A stretch of DNA of 64,000 nt. It comes from Carnobacterium alterfunditum DSM 5972 (GTDB lineage Bacteria > Bacillota > Bacilli > Lactobacillales > Carnobacteriaceae). Position 1 is the first letter of the stretch; every line of letters begins with the position of its first letter. This document shows, piece after piece, positions 1-11,049 of the stretch. The position numbers and the translations under genes were made by a program. The notes under the pieces were generated by a model that saw only the letters and a list, made by a program, of their open reading frames with translations, did no database searches and was not told where the DNA came from. The stretch lies in contig NZ_JQLG01000004.1 of the NCBI RefSeq assembly GCF_000744115.1, positions 1,489,001-1,553,000 of the forward strand, given 5' to 3'.

Positions 1-344
1 AACAAGACATTACTAAACGCTTTATTCGTCAAGATGCAAATCCAGACAGTGAAGATACCGACATGATTTTTGAAGAATTGTTGGCAGAATATCCTGAAGG
101 AAAAATCGTTCACTTAACGTTCCACGGGCATCAAGCTAAGATGCCGATCATGTCAAAAATCGTTCGAGAAGATGGCGTCGATTTAAGCATCATTCAAGGA
201 AGTATCCACCAGACACAAGAGGGTGCGATTGGCTCACTGTATGTTCAACTAACCGGTGAGAATGAAAAAATCCAGGTAGCTATTGAAGAATTAAGAAAAT
301 TACAGGTAGAAGTTGAGGTGCTAGAACATGTTGTTGAAACTTAA
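1..344 (+). CDS. metN: Methionine ABC transporter ATP-binding protein, C-terminal part (partial)
   Basis: The reading frame is open from the first bases of the window to the stop at 344, so the 5' part of the gene lies outside. What remains is about 113 residues matching the C-terminal regulatory (NIL/ACT-like) domain of MetN, which senses methionine and inhibits import; the Walker motifs of the ATPase core are not in the window. Identification leans on the next two genes, a MetI-type permease overlapping by 17 bases and a MetQ-type lipoprotein. Together they form a D/L-methionine importer at the cytoplasmic membrane. Any S-box or T-box leader would lie upstream of the window. Confidence 0.88.
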   Translation, partial: QDITKRFIRQDANPDSEDTDMIFEELLAEYPEGKIVHLTFHGHQAKMPIMSKIVREDGVDLSIIQGSIHQTQEGAIGSLYVQLTGENEKIQVAIEELRKLQVEVEVLEHVVET

Positions 345-1032
345 TTTTGGGACCAGTGTTTTATCACAGTATCTTGACTTTGCAGAAGTCGATTGGGAAA
401 AAATGCAACAGGCAACCATAGAAACCATTTTCATGACAATTGGATCTGTTGTGATCATCTTCTTTGCTGGATTGCTACTAGGGCTATTATTGTATGAAAC
501 AAACGGGAAGAATACACTGTTCGCTAAAATACTATATCGAGTAGTGGCTATATTAGTCAATGTCTTCCGTTCTATTCCTTTTATCATTTTGATCGTACTA
601 CTTATTCCTATCACTAAAACACTTGTAGGATCCATTATTGGACCAACAGCTGCATTGCCGGCGCTGATCCTTTCGTCAGCACCATTCTTTGCAAGGCTAG
701 TCGAAATTGGTTTCAGAGAAATCGATAAGGGAGTCGTTGAAGCAGCTGAAGCTATGGGAGCTAGCAAATGGGAAATCATTTATAAAGTTTTGATTCCAGA
801 AAGTCTACCAGCCATTGTTTCAGGTATCACGGTCACAACGATTTCTTTAGTTGGAGCAACAGCGATGGCGGGAGTTATCGGAGCAGGCGGTTTAGGAAAC
901 TTAGCCTACCTGGATGGCTTCCAACGTAACCAACCGGCAGTAACTTTGGTCTCAACGTTGATTATTTTAGTGCTCGTATTCATCATTCAAGCTATTGGAG
1001 ATGTGATCGTTAAAAAAGTAGACAAACGTTAA
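328..1032 (+). CDS. metI: Methionine ABC transporter permease
   Basis: The 234-residue integral membrane protein has about five hydrophobic helices and the EAA-type loop that docks to the ATPase (EAAEAMGASKWEIIYKVLIPES, in two runs around residues 132-154). The GAGGLGNLAYLDGF stretch near residues 190-204 is typical of MetI. Length matches the family (about 220-235 residues). It starts inside the end of metN (17-base overlap), which implies translational coupling; a GAGGTG ribosome site precedes the ATG. It forms the membrane channel of the methionine importer with MetN and MetQ. Confidence 0.93.
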   Translation: MLLKLNFGTSVLSQYLDFAEVDWEKMQQATIETIFMTIGSVVIIFFAGLLLGLLLYETNGKNTLFAKILYRVVAILVNVFRSIPFIILIVLLIPITKTLVGSIIGPTAALPALILSSAPFFARLVEIGFREIDKGVVEAAEAMGASKWEIIYKVLIPESLPAIVSGITVTTISLVGATAMAGVIGAGGLGNLAYLDGFQRNQPAVTLVSTLIILVLVFIIQAIGDVIVKKVDKR

Positions 1033-1143
1033 AACAGCTAAATGAAAAGCAAGCGATAGTCATTAGCTGATAAAAAGTACCACCGTTTAAATAGGGGATT
1101 TAAATGCAATAAAAAACAGATCGAAAACAAGGGGGATTTAAAG

Positions 1144-1998
1144 ATGAAAAAGAAAACTATTTTATCAGCGTTAGTAACAACGGGCGTGCTATTGACTCTA
1201 ACAGCATGTGGCAGTGAAGGAAGCGATGAAGCAAGCAGTGAAACAGGCGGATCAGCAGCAGAAGAAACAACGATCAAAATTGGAGCAAGTAATGTTCCTC
1301 ATGCTGAGATCCTTGAATTTGTTGAACCGATCCTTGAAGAGGAAGGCATAACATTAGATATCACGACTTACAATGATTATGTTATCCCAAATGTCGCATT
1401 AGATGAAGGTGAAATTGATGCTAACTATTTCCAACATGTTCCATTCTTTGAGGCAGCAGTAAAAGAAAATGGGTATGATTTTGTTAATGCTGGAAGCATT
1501 CATATCGAACCGATAGCTATTTTTTCTCAACGCTACAAAAGTTTAGATGAGGTAAAAGATGGTGCAACGGTCTTGGTCAGTAACAACCAATCAGACTGGG
1601 GACGAATTCTTGCGATTTTTCAAGAAGCCGGCTTAGTAACAGTGAAAGATGGCGTAGATCTTACAACAGCCACATTTGATGATATCGACGAAAATCCTAA
1701 AAACTTAGTCTTTGAATACGATAATGACCCAGCATTGATGACAACATTGTACCAACAAGATGAAGCAGAATTAATTGCGATCAACTCAAACTTTGCAGTA
1801 GATCAAGACATCAGCCCAATTGACGATTCAGTTGCTCTTGAAAGCTCGTCTTCGCCTTATGGTAATATTATTGCCGTTCGTTCAGAAGATGCTGAAGATC
1901 CAGCTATTTTGAAATTGGTAGAAACATTGAAATCTAAAGAAGTACAAGAGTTCATCTTAGAAGAATGGGATGGAGCAGTTGTTCCGGTAACAGAATAA
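1144..1998 (+). CDS. metQ: Methionine-binding lipoprotein
   Basis: The 284-residue NlpA/MetQ family substrate-binding protein starts with a lipoprotein signal peptide: MKKK, a hydrophobic stretch, then LTAC, so Cys at about residue 21 becomes the lipidated N terminus. After a Ser/Glu-rich linker the family sequence begins (IKIGASNVPHAEILEF) and continues through DANYFQHVPFFEA, the conserved methionine-pocket region. A GGGGGA ribosome site sits 8-9 bases before the ATG. It follows metI by 111 bases and is closed by a strong terminator, so it ends the metNIQ operon. It delivers methionine to the MetI channel outside the membrane. Confidence 0.94.
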   Translation: MKKKTILSALVTTGVLLTLTACGSEGSDEASSETGGSAAEETTIKIGASNVPHAEILEFVEPILEEEGITLDITTYNDYVIPNVALDEGEIDANYFQHVPFFEAAVKENGYDFVNAGSIHIEPIAIFSQRYKSLDEVKDGATVLVSNNQSDWGRILAIFQEAGLVTVKDGVDLTTATFDDIDENPKNLVFEYDNDPALMTTLYQQDEAELIAINSNFAVDQDISPIDDSVALESSSSPYGNIIAVRSEDAEDPAILKLVETLKSKEVQEFILEEWDGAVVPVTE

Positions 1999-2010
1999 TA
2001 AAAGAAAAGT

Positions 2011-2048
2011 AAGAAGCAAATGAATGATTTTGCTTCTTGCTTTTTTTT
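2011..2048 (+). terminator. Rho-independent terminator of metNIQ
   Basis: A perfect 10-bp stem (AAGAAGCAAA pairing with TTTGCTTCTT) is followed by a run of T residues starting at 2041, 13 bases after the metQ stop. Confidence 0.85.
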
Positions 2049-2131
2049 GTGCTCTAAAGGTTGGTTAAGATAGTACTATTTTCAAGATAGTGCTACACTC
2101 AAAGTAAGATATTAGGTAAGGAGTGGGTGGT

Positions 2132-2614
2132 ATGTACAAAGAATTACCAGCAAAAAAATTAAATGAAAGTGCCATTCGATATGAACGAACAAAAGACAGC
2201 ATTGGAAGTTTCTTTACGTTAGTTTTTTTTGGGGTTTTAATGTTCTTAACACTTAAATTTGACTGGCCAAAAGGCTTAATGGTTATTTGGATCATTTTGC
2301 CGATCATTGATTTTTCATTGAGTTTGTATGTCCTTCCGTACTTGAAATTAAAATCGGTGCGCTATGAAGTGCATGCGCTTCATCTAGAAATTATGACTGG
2401 CATTTTTTTTAAAAAGAGAGTGTTGATCCCAGTTGAACGCATCCAGCATGTGTCAGTAAAAGAAGGTCCGCTAACTCGGCATTATGCCCTCCAGATCGTA
2501 GAAGTTTTTACAGCAGGAACAGTCCATGAGATCCCGTTGCTGATAAAAAAAGAGGCGGAAGAATTGAGGGTCCAATTATTAGAACGACTAAAGGCGGTGA
2601 AATTAGATGTATGA
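2132..2614 (+). CDS. Bacterial PH-domain membrane protein, YdbS-like
   Basis: A protein of 160 residues with two adjacent hydrophobic helices (about residues 28-70) followed by a bacterial PH-like (bPH2, YdbS) domain, including a VPVERIQHVSVKEGPLTRHYAL-like segment typical of the family. The ATG at 2132 is chosen because AAGGAG lies 8 bases before it; the in-frame GTG at 2123 overlaps that site. It is the first gene of a three-gene set that overlap by 8 and 19 bases and all carry the same domain type. YdbS/YdbT-type pairs are thought to act in envelope stress or resistance to membrane-active compounds in Bacillus; the function here is not shown by sequence. Confidence 0.8.
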   Translation: MYKELPAKKLNESAIRYERTKDSIGSFFTLVFFGVLMFLTLKFDWPKGLMVIWIILPIIDFSLSLYVLPYLKLKSVRYEVHALHLEIMTGIFFKKRVLIPVERIQHVSVKEGPLTRHYALQIVEVFTAGTVHEIPLLIKKEAEELRVQLLERLKAVKLDV

Positions 2615-4136
2615 TGAAAAAAAATTACACCCGTTAACGCTTATCACAGATGCCTACAATCGTTTGGTTTCATTTGTCATACCGATTCTTTTCTTTGCTT
2701 TTTCAAGTTCTAGATTGGAAGGCTTAGGCCTTATTTTGACACTGCTCTTCTTTACCATTTTTGGTTTAGTGTATCTAGTAGATGTTTTGAAATTTATACG
2801 GACATCGTACTGGATCGATAACAATCGATTTGTTGTAAAAAGCGGATTATTCATTCAAAAAGAAAAAGATGTCCAAATCAGCCGTATTCAAAGCATAGAT
2901 TACAGCGAAAATTTGATTCACCGGGTCTTTAACGTGACAAAAATTGAAATCAAGACACCGGGAAAAGGGATAGCTCTAGATGCTTTATCTAAAGAAAATG
3001 CGCTAAAGTTGGCTAACCAGCTGCATTATCTAAAAGAAACACAACGTGAAGGCTTCAGCCAGAGTGCTCAAGGAATGAGTGGAAAGCAAATTGATCGGCA
3101 TAAAGGATTCTCGCTGCAAGAAGAGGGAGTGACAAAAACCGTTTACGCAATGAGGTTAGTCGATATTTTAAAAATGAACCTGATGGGAGGATCCATTCTT
3201 AAAGGACTGATCGTTTTAGTAGGGGCTGTGAATGTCTTTGAAGAGTTGATTTCAGATGCTTTATTTGATCAAGCGGGAACGATTATTAGTCAAACATCGG
3301 TCGTATCACAGTTGATAATTGTTGGATTGCTGTTTATCATTTTATATGTTGTGGGTAGCGTTATTTCCGTTATCAAAAATTTTGATTATAAAGTTGAATT
3401 GACAAAAAATCATTTAACTATTGAAAAAGGGTTATTGGAAGTGAAAAGCCAAACAGTCGCTTTAGCGAATATTCAAAGTGTCTGGGAAGAACAAAATTGG
3501 CTGCAAAAATTATTTGGCTATACGACATTTTCAGTTGGGATCACAAGTGATGAAGAAGCAGCTAAGAAGGATGATACAGGCGAAAATAATGAAAAAGGTA
3601 AAATTATTTTGCTGCCGCTTATAAAGAAGAAGCAGCTTGCCTCGTTAAGAGCCGAGATCGTACCGCATTTCAACTTCCTGCCTACTCAACAAGTTGTTCC
3701 TATTCGCTCTTTGAGACGATTTGTTCAATGGCCGCTTTTATTCTGGATCAGTTTAACACTTTTAGCTTCCTACTTTTTATGGCCATTAGCTTGGACGATC
3801 GGGGCAGCAGGCAGTCTAGTGATTCTTCTGTATGGATACCGCAGTTATAAAAAAACCGGCTACGCTCTTTCAAAAGAAGAAGTAACGTTTCAACTGCCTA
3901 AATTGATCAGTACTGAAACGATTTACTTACGTAAAGACCGGATTTTAAATCTGACGGTCAAACAAAATCCTTTATTAAAAAGAAGCCGTTTAGGAAAAGT
4001 AGAAGTATTCAGTGCACTTGGAGATTCCGCTCAAAATAAAAAAGTGTCTTTTATTGAAGAAGCCGACTGCGAACGGTTATTTGATTGGTTTTTAGTGAAT
4101 GAGAGGAGTGTAGAGCCATGGGACCAAAAAACATGA
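2607..4136 (+). CDS. Bacterial PH-domain membrane protein, YdbT-like
   Basis: This 509-residue protein has several repeated units of two membrane helices followed by a bPH2 domain. Helices are visible around residues 18-50, 195-250 and 375-405, each followed by a beta-rich soluble part. The repeated phrase with I-R-I-Q-S (QISRIQSIDYSENLIHRVF; ANIQSVWEEQNWLQKLFGY; DRILNLTVKQNPLLKRSRLG) marks three PH-like domains. It starts 8 bases inside the preceding gene and ends 19 bases inside the next, so the trio is translated together. Likely works with its partners as a membrane complex; the substrate is unknown. Confidence 0.82.
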   Translation: MYDEKKLHPLTLITDAYNRLVSFVIPILFFAFSSSRLEGLGLILTLLFFTIFGLVYLVDVLKFIRTSYWIDNNRFVVKSGLFIQKEKDVQISRIQSIDYSENLIHRVFNVTKIEIKTPGKGIALDALSKENALKLANQLHYLKETQREGFSQSAQGMSGKQIDRHKGFSLQEEGVTKTVYAMRLVDILKMNLMGGSILKGLIVLVGAVNVFEELISDALFDQAGTIISQTSVVSQLIIVGLLFIILYVVGSVISVIKNFDYKVELTKNHLTIEKGLLEVKSQTVALANIQSVWEEQNWLQKLFGYTTFSVGITSDEEAAKKDDTGENNEKGKIILLPLIKKKQLASLRAEIVPHFNFLPTQQVVPIRSLRRFVQWPLLFWISLTLLASYFLWPLAWTIGAAGSLVILLYGYRSYKKTGYALSKEEVTFQLPKLISTETIYLRKDRILNLTVKQNPLLKRSRLGKVEVFSALGDSAQNKKVSFIEEADCERLFDWFLVNERSVEPWDQKT

Positions 4137-4591
4137 TCGATCCTCAAGTGTTGAAGTTGTGGCGTATCAGAGGATGTTTCAATAGTCTTCCTCTAGTGGG
4201 TGTCGCCTTAGTGTATAACTTTTTTATCCAAGTCATGCCAAATACCGGTTTACCTGATGTGGGCATTTACATCACTATTGGACTGGCACTTATTGGCGGA
4301 TATGTCTTTATCTACTTGTTGCCAACGTTAACTTATCAATCTTGGCGAGTAGATTACAATAAGGATGAAATTGATTTTATTTCAGGTATTTTAATCACAA
4401 AAAGGGTCACGATCCCGATCATCCGAGTTCAAAATGTTGAATCAAGTATTGGACCATTAGCCAAAAAAATGGGTATGATGTCTTTAACGATCTCGACAGC
4501 TGCGACAAGTCATAAGCTGCCGGAATTGCCTGAAGAAGAAGCTCTTGAAGTCCAAAAAAAGATTCGACGTTTGATTCGAAATAGTCTGTAA
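4118..4591 (+). CDS. Bacterial PH-domain membrane protein, second YdbS-like
   Basis: A 157-residue protein with two membrane helices (about residues 20-70) and one bPH2 domain containing VTIPIIRVQNVESSIGPLAKKMGM, the same pattern as the first gene of the operon. GAGGAG precedes the ATG by 9 bases, within the end of the YdbT-like gene. It closes the operon and is followed at once by a long hairpin terminator. Having two YdbS-like subunits around one YdbT-like protein is the usual arrangement of this family in lactic acid bacteria as far as I recall. Function unknown. Confidence 0.8.
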   Translation: MGPKNMIDPQVLKLWRIRGCFNSLPLVGVALVYNFFIQVMPNTGLPDVGIYITIGLALIGGYVFIYLLPTLTYQSWRVDYNKDEIDFISGILITKRVTIPIIRVQNVESSIGPLAKKMGMMSLTISTAATSHKLPELPEEEALEVQKKIRRLIRNSL

Positions 4592-4670
4592 AAAAAAGCT
4601 GATTCTTGATCTTATCCTCAACTAGTAGTTTATCTACTATTGAGGGCAAGAAACAAAATCAGCTTTTTTT
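4591..4670. terminator. Bidirectional terminator between convergent genes
   Basis: The arms AAAAAAAGCTGATT and AATCAGCTTTTTTT enclose an inner hairpin (CTCAACTAGTAGTTTATC..TATTGAGG region). It has A-runs on one side and T-runs on the other, so it can end both the PH-domain operon and the minus-strand hydrolase gene. Confidence 0.85.
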
Positions 4671-5397
4671 AAATCATTTTTTTTATGACTCGCTTAACAA
4701 AATCCGTAAATAAACGCTGCATCATTAAATCGTACGGGATCATCAATTCAGGATGCCATTGCACAGCTACGATACTTTGATGGGGTGATTTTGCTTCAAA
4801 GGCTTCAATCAAGCCATCTTTACTCCAAGCCACAGCTCTAAATGGCTCAGCCAATTCCTTGATTGCTTGGTGATGGTACGTATTGACAACATATTGATTA
4901 CCAAAAATCTTGCCGATCGTACTATCAGGCTCGATATCAATCGTATGAGCGCCTGTTTCAAAATGAGTTAATTGAACATGTTGGACAGCTAAATTGGGAT
5001 AGTCTGAGACATCTTGATAAAGAGTTCCGCCGTAAGCGACATTCACTAATTGCAGTCCACGACAAACCGCAAAAATCGGTTTAGCTTGATGGATCGCTTC
5101 TTTGACAAGTGCAATCTCAAAAGCATCGCGAGCTGGATTAGTGGCGCCTAGTTTCAAGCTTGGTTCTTCGCCAAACAATAATGGCGATACATCTTGTCCG
5201 CCAGCTAATAAAACGCCATCTACTTTTGATAAGTAATCTTTGGCCTCAGTCGGGTCACTGATCGGAAAAACAACTGGGATGGCGTCAGCTTGCCGAACGC
5301 CATTAACAAATCCTTGAGGTGTATACGTGATCGGCAAGCCATTTACATCGGCATTATTTAATAAAACATTGCCGGCAATTCCAATTAAAGGTTTCAT
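4669..5397 (-). CDS. Gamma-glutamyl-gamma-aminobutyrate hydrolase family protein (class I amidotransferase fold)
   Basis: This 242-residue protein belongs to the peptidase C26/PuuD family. The nucleophile elbow is FAVCRGLQ (Cys about residue 110), and the catalytic His-Glu pair is in VQWHPE near residue 215. The YGGTLYQD motif follows the elbow as in PuuD homologues. Such enzymes cleave gamma-glutamyl amides in the cytoplasm, for example gamma-glutamyl-GABA in putrescine breakdown, but no putrescine genes adjoin it and the true substrate is unclear. ATG 5397 is preferred over the upstream in-frame GTG at 5406, which sits only 2 bases from the AAAGGA site. Confidence 0.85.
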   Translation of the reverse strand: MKPLIGIAGNVLLNNADVNGLPITYTPQGFVNGVRQADAIPVVFPISDPTEAKDYLSKVDGVLLAGGQDVSPLLFGEEPSLKLGATNPARDAFEIALVKEAIHQAKPIFAVCRGLQLVNVAYGGTLYQDVSDYPNLAVQHVQLTHFETGAHTIDIEPDSTIGKIFGNQYVVNTYHHQAIKELAEPFRAVAWSKDGLIEAFEAKSPHQSIVAVQWHPELMIPYDLMMQRLFTDFVKRVIKKMI

Positions 5398-5642
5398 AAA
5401 TATCACATTCCTTTCATCAATAAAATCAAACTAAATAAAATACAGAATAGTAGGTGTTGTTGATTTATTTGACGGGGTAAAATCTTTATTCTTAGTTTAC
5501 CTGATTTTAGTAGAAAAGTAACCCCTGAAACAATTGGCAATAAGGTTAGTGTAAAATAATTGTTGGAAAATAAAAAAAAGAAACAACTCCTGTGTTAAAC
5601 TGTTTTTACCTACTAAAAACATAGAACAGGAGTTGTTCCTTA

Positions 5643-7028
5643 ATGGATATTATACAGCATGTCATGACAGAAATCAGCAAAATGATGAGTAGAAATATTG
5701 AATTGACCCAAAATAAACAATTGCCTTTTAATGAATTGATTTCAAACGTTCAAGAAACAATGAATCAAGTAGGGATTGCATTGGTAGAAGATTATATTGT
5801 CCAACTGGACACTATTTTGAGAAAAGACACGACACGAAAAGAGTTGTATCATGTCCAACGGAACAAGGATCAGAAACTAATTGCGACTACTATGGGAGAT
5901 ATCATTCTAGACAGAACGTATTACAAAAACAAGCAAACAGGTGAGTTTTCTTATCTAGTGGATGATTATTTAGAACTCGAACCGCATGCCCGGATGGATT
6001 TAGGATTAACAGCTGCCATCTTAGAAAAAGCGAAAGATTTGTCGTATCAAAAAACAATCGATAGCTTTAAAAACATTTCAATCCATAGTCGGAGTTCAGT
6101 TATGAACGTTGTTCATAAACATTTAGTAGAGCCTACAGAAGCAGATTTACCAGCGCATAAGAAGTCCATCGACCGATTATATATTGAAGCAGATGAAGAT
6201 CACGTGGCTTATCAAGATGGCACCAATCGCTTCATGAAATTGGTTTATGTCTATGAAGGACGGAAAGAATCCACGGGAATCACTAAAAGAGTTGAGTTAC
6301 AGGGGAAACGCTACTTTACCGGTCTTTATCCAGATAATGATGACTTATGGGAAACTGTACTCGATTACTTGGAAGAAGCGTATGATTTAAATCAAGTAAA
6401 GAAAATCTACATTTCTGGCGATGGAGCAGCTTGGATTAAATCCGGTACGAAAATGATACCCAAAAGCGAATTTGTCTTAGATTATTTTCACTTATCAAAA
6501 TACATTAAAAAAGCCTGTATAGGGCATCATGAATGGATTTCTAATCTCTATAGGTGGATTTATAGTAACGAAAAAGAGTTGCTTAAATTGTACTTTAAAA
6601 CACGTTTAGATGATGATTTAAGAGAATCTGAAAGAAAAGCTTTAGAAGAATCAAGACGCTATATTCTAAGGCACTGGGAAGCCATCCAAAAGCAAAAAGA
6701 TCCCAATTATTATGGTTGTAGTGCCGAAGGGCATATTAGTCACATTCTATCTGCTCGACTTAGCTCCCGACCATTAGGCTGGAGTTTAACCGGTGCAGAA
6801 CATATTGCGAAATTGAGAGCCTACACTTTTAATGGTGGAGACATAAAAACAGCTTTAAAAAGAGAAAATAAAACACGTATTCGTCAACTAGCGATTAAAA
6901 AATTAGATAAACGAGTCAATCGGAAATACACCCAACAATTCCAACCAGTGTATGGAGGGCTTCCCGCGCTGACTCAGTATAAAAAAAGTCCGTTATCATT
7001 TGTATTAAAAGGAATACGTGGAAAATAG
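5643..7028 (+). CDS. ISLre2-family transposase
   Basis: The 461-residue protein matches the UPF0236/ISLre2 transposase family across its length. N-terminal helices are followed by a region with TMGDIILDRTYYKNKQTGE, then YIEADEDHVAYQ and a YISGDGAAWIKSG segment carrying acidic residues expected in the catalytic core, then VLDYFHLSKYI. The C terminus is basic. No frameshift is seen and the length equals that of intact relatives (about 460), so it may be active. The ATG follows AGGAG by a few bases inside the left end region. Its function is cutting and joining the element ends. Confidence 0.9.
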   Translation: MDIIQHVMTEISKMMSRNIELTQNKQLPFNELISNVQETMNQVGIALVEDYIVQLDTILRKDTTRKELYHVQRNKDQKLIATTMGDIILDRTYYKNKQTGEFSYLVDDYLELEPHARMDLGLTAAILEKAKDLSYQKTIDSFKNISIHSRSSVMNVVHKHLVEPTEADLPAHKKSIDRLYIEADEDHVAYQDGTNRFMKLVYVYEGRKESTGITKRVELQGKRYFTGLYPDNDDLWETVLDYLEEAYDLNQVKKIYISGDGAAWIKSGTKMIPKSEFVLDYFHLSKYIKKACIGHHEWISNLYRWIYSNEKELLKLYFKTRLDDDLRESERKALEESRRYILRHWEAIQKQKDPNYYGCSAEGHISHILSARLSSRPLGWSLTGAEHIAKLRAYTFNGGDIKTALKRENKTRIRQLAIKKLDKRVNRKYTQQFQPVYGGLPALTQYKKSPLSFVLKGIRGK

Positions 7029-7040
7029 ATTTTTAATGTG

Positions 7041-7089
7041 ATTCCCTTCAAAGCTAAAAGGAATTTTTCCTTTTAGCTTTGAAGGGAAT
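7041..7089. repeat. Long perfect palindrome after the ISLre2 transposase
   Basis: Two perfect 23-base arms, beginning ATTCCCTTCAAAG, are separated by a 3-base loop. There is no T-run after it. It lies inside the element between the transposase stop and the right end, and could form a very stable hairpin that blocks transcription in either direction. Confidence 0.85.
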
Positions 7090-7190
7090 GAACCAAGCGG
7101 AGCGCGGTAGGCGATTCCTTAAGATAAAAAAGAACGATTTAGCTAGGAGAATTTTTTTCCAACAATAAATTGACACTATCGGCAATAAGT

Positions 7191-7219
7191 TTGCGAAAGC
7201 ATAAAGGTTAGTCTAAAAT
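7191..7219 (+). promoter_or_regulatory. Probable sigma-A promoter of the suf operon
   Basis: TTGCGA (7191-7196), a 17-base spacer and TAAAAT (7214-7219) fit a sigma-A promoter 73 bases before sufC. It lies just outside the right end of the ISLre2 element, so the insertion has separated the promoter from any upstream operator but not from the genes. Confidence 0.55.
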
Positions 7220-7291
7220 AAAAGGTAGCAAGACCATTAGCTCTACCAGTAGTGATTTTAAAAATTTAAAGCATAGGGGCGAAACTAAGCT

Positions 7292-8065
7292 ATGTCCATA
7301 TTAGAAGTAAAAAACTTGCATGTATCTATTGAAGACAAAGAAATTTTAAAAGGTGTCAATTTACAGATGAAAACCGATGAGATCCATGCCATCATGGGAC
7401 CAAATGGAACTGGAAAGTCAACTCTTTCAGCAGCCATTATGGGACATCCCAGCTATATCGTTACTGAAGGCGAAATTTTATTGGATGGACAAAATGTTTT
7501 AGAAATGGCCGTCGATGAACGCGCAAGAGCTGGATTGTTTTTAGCTGTCCAATACCCAAGCGAAATTGCCGGCATTACCAATGCCGAATTTATGCGTGCA
7601 GCAATCAATGCTCGTCGACCAGAAGACGATAAAATCCCGGTCATGAAATTCATCAAAAAATTGGATGAAAAAATGGCTGTTTTAGATATGGCAGAAGAAA
7701 TGGCAGAACGTTACTTAAATGAAGGTTTTTCGGGCGGTGAGAAAAAGCGCAATGAAATCTTGCAATTGATGATGATCGAACCGACATTTGCTATTCTGGA
7801 TGAAATCGATTCAGGTTTAGACATTGATGCCTTAAAAGTAGTATCAAAAGGGATCAATGCGATGCGCGGCGAAAAATTTGGCGCATTGATCATTACCCAT
7901 TACCAACGTTTATTGAATTATGTGACACCCGATGTCGTGCATGTCATGATGAATGGTATCATCGTAAAAACAGGCGGAGCTGAATTAGCTAAAAGGCTTG
8001 AGGCTGAAGGCTATAAAGGCATCCGTGATGAATTAGGCTTAGATTTTGTTTTAGAAGACGATTAA
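7292..8065 (+). CDS. sufC: Fe-S cluster assembly ATPase SufC
   Basis: The 257-residue ABC-type ATPase has Walker A GPNGTGKST near residue 36, the signature FSGGEKKR near residue 147, Walker B FAILDEIDSGLD near residue 168 and the switch His in IITHY. These are the hallmarks of SufC, the cytosolic ATPase that drives the SufBCD scaffold during iron-sulfur cluster building. It is the first gene of sufC-D-S-U-B, the standard Firmicutes order, with sufD following after 11 bases behind a GGAGG site. Confidence 0.97.
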   Translation: MSILEVKNLHVSIEDKEILKGVNLQMKTDEIHAIMGPNGTGKSTLSAAIMGHPSYIVTEGEILLDGQNVLEMAVDERARAGLFLAVQYPSEIAGITNAEFMRAAINARRPEDDKIPVMKFIKKLDEKMAVLDMAEEMAERYLNEGFSGGEKKRNEILQLMMIEPTFAILDEIDSGLDIDALKVVSKGINAMRGEKFGALIITHYQRLLNYVTPDVVHVMMNGIIVKTGGAELAKRLEAEGYKGIRDELGLDFVLEDD

Positions 8066-8076
8066 GGAGGATCAAG

Positions 8077-11013
<2,937 letters not shown>

Positions 11014-11049
11014 ACCGTTTAAATGAGTAAAAGCAAGGAGTGAAGAATT

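Larger units (their letters stand above)
5559..7166 (+). mobile_element. ISLre2-family insertion sequence
   Basis: The ends are inverted copies of ATTGTTGGAAAA (5559-5570 and, reversed, 7155-7166), enclosing a single transposase gene of the ISLre2 family. No clean target-site duplication is visible. Instead both flanks carry related sequence (GGCAATAAG and GGTTAGTxTAAAATAA), discussed in the findings. The element sits between a minus-strand hydrolase gene and the SUF operon, with its right end about 25 bases before the likely suf promoter. Confidence 0.75.

Noticed and set aside
5551-7180. Target-site duplication for the ISLre2 element
   Set aside because: The bases directly outside the inverted ends do not form a perfect direct repeat of 8-9 bp; only short AT-rich similarity is seen.
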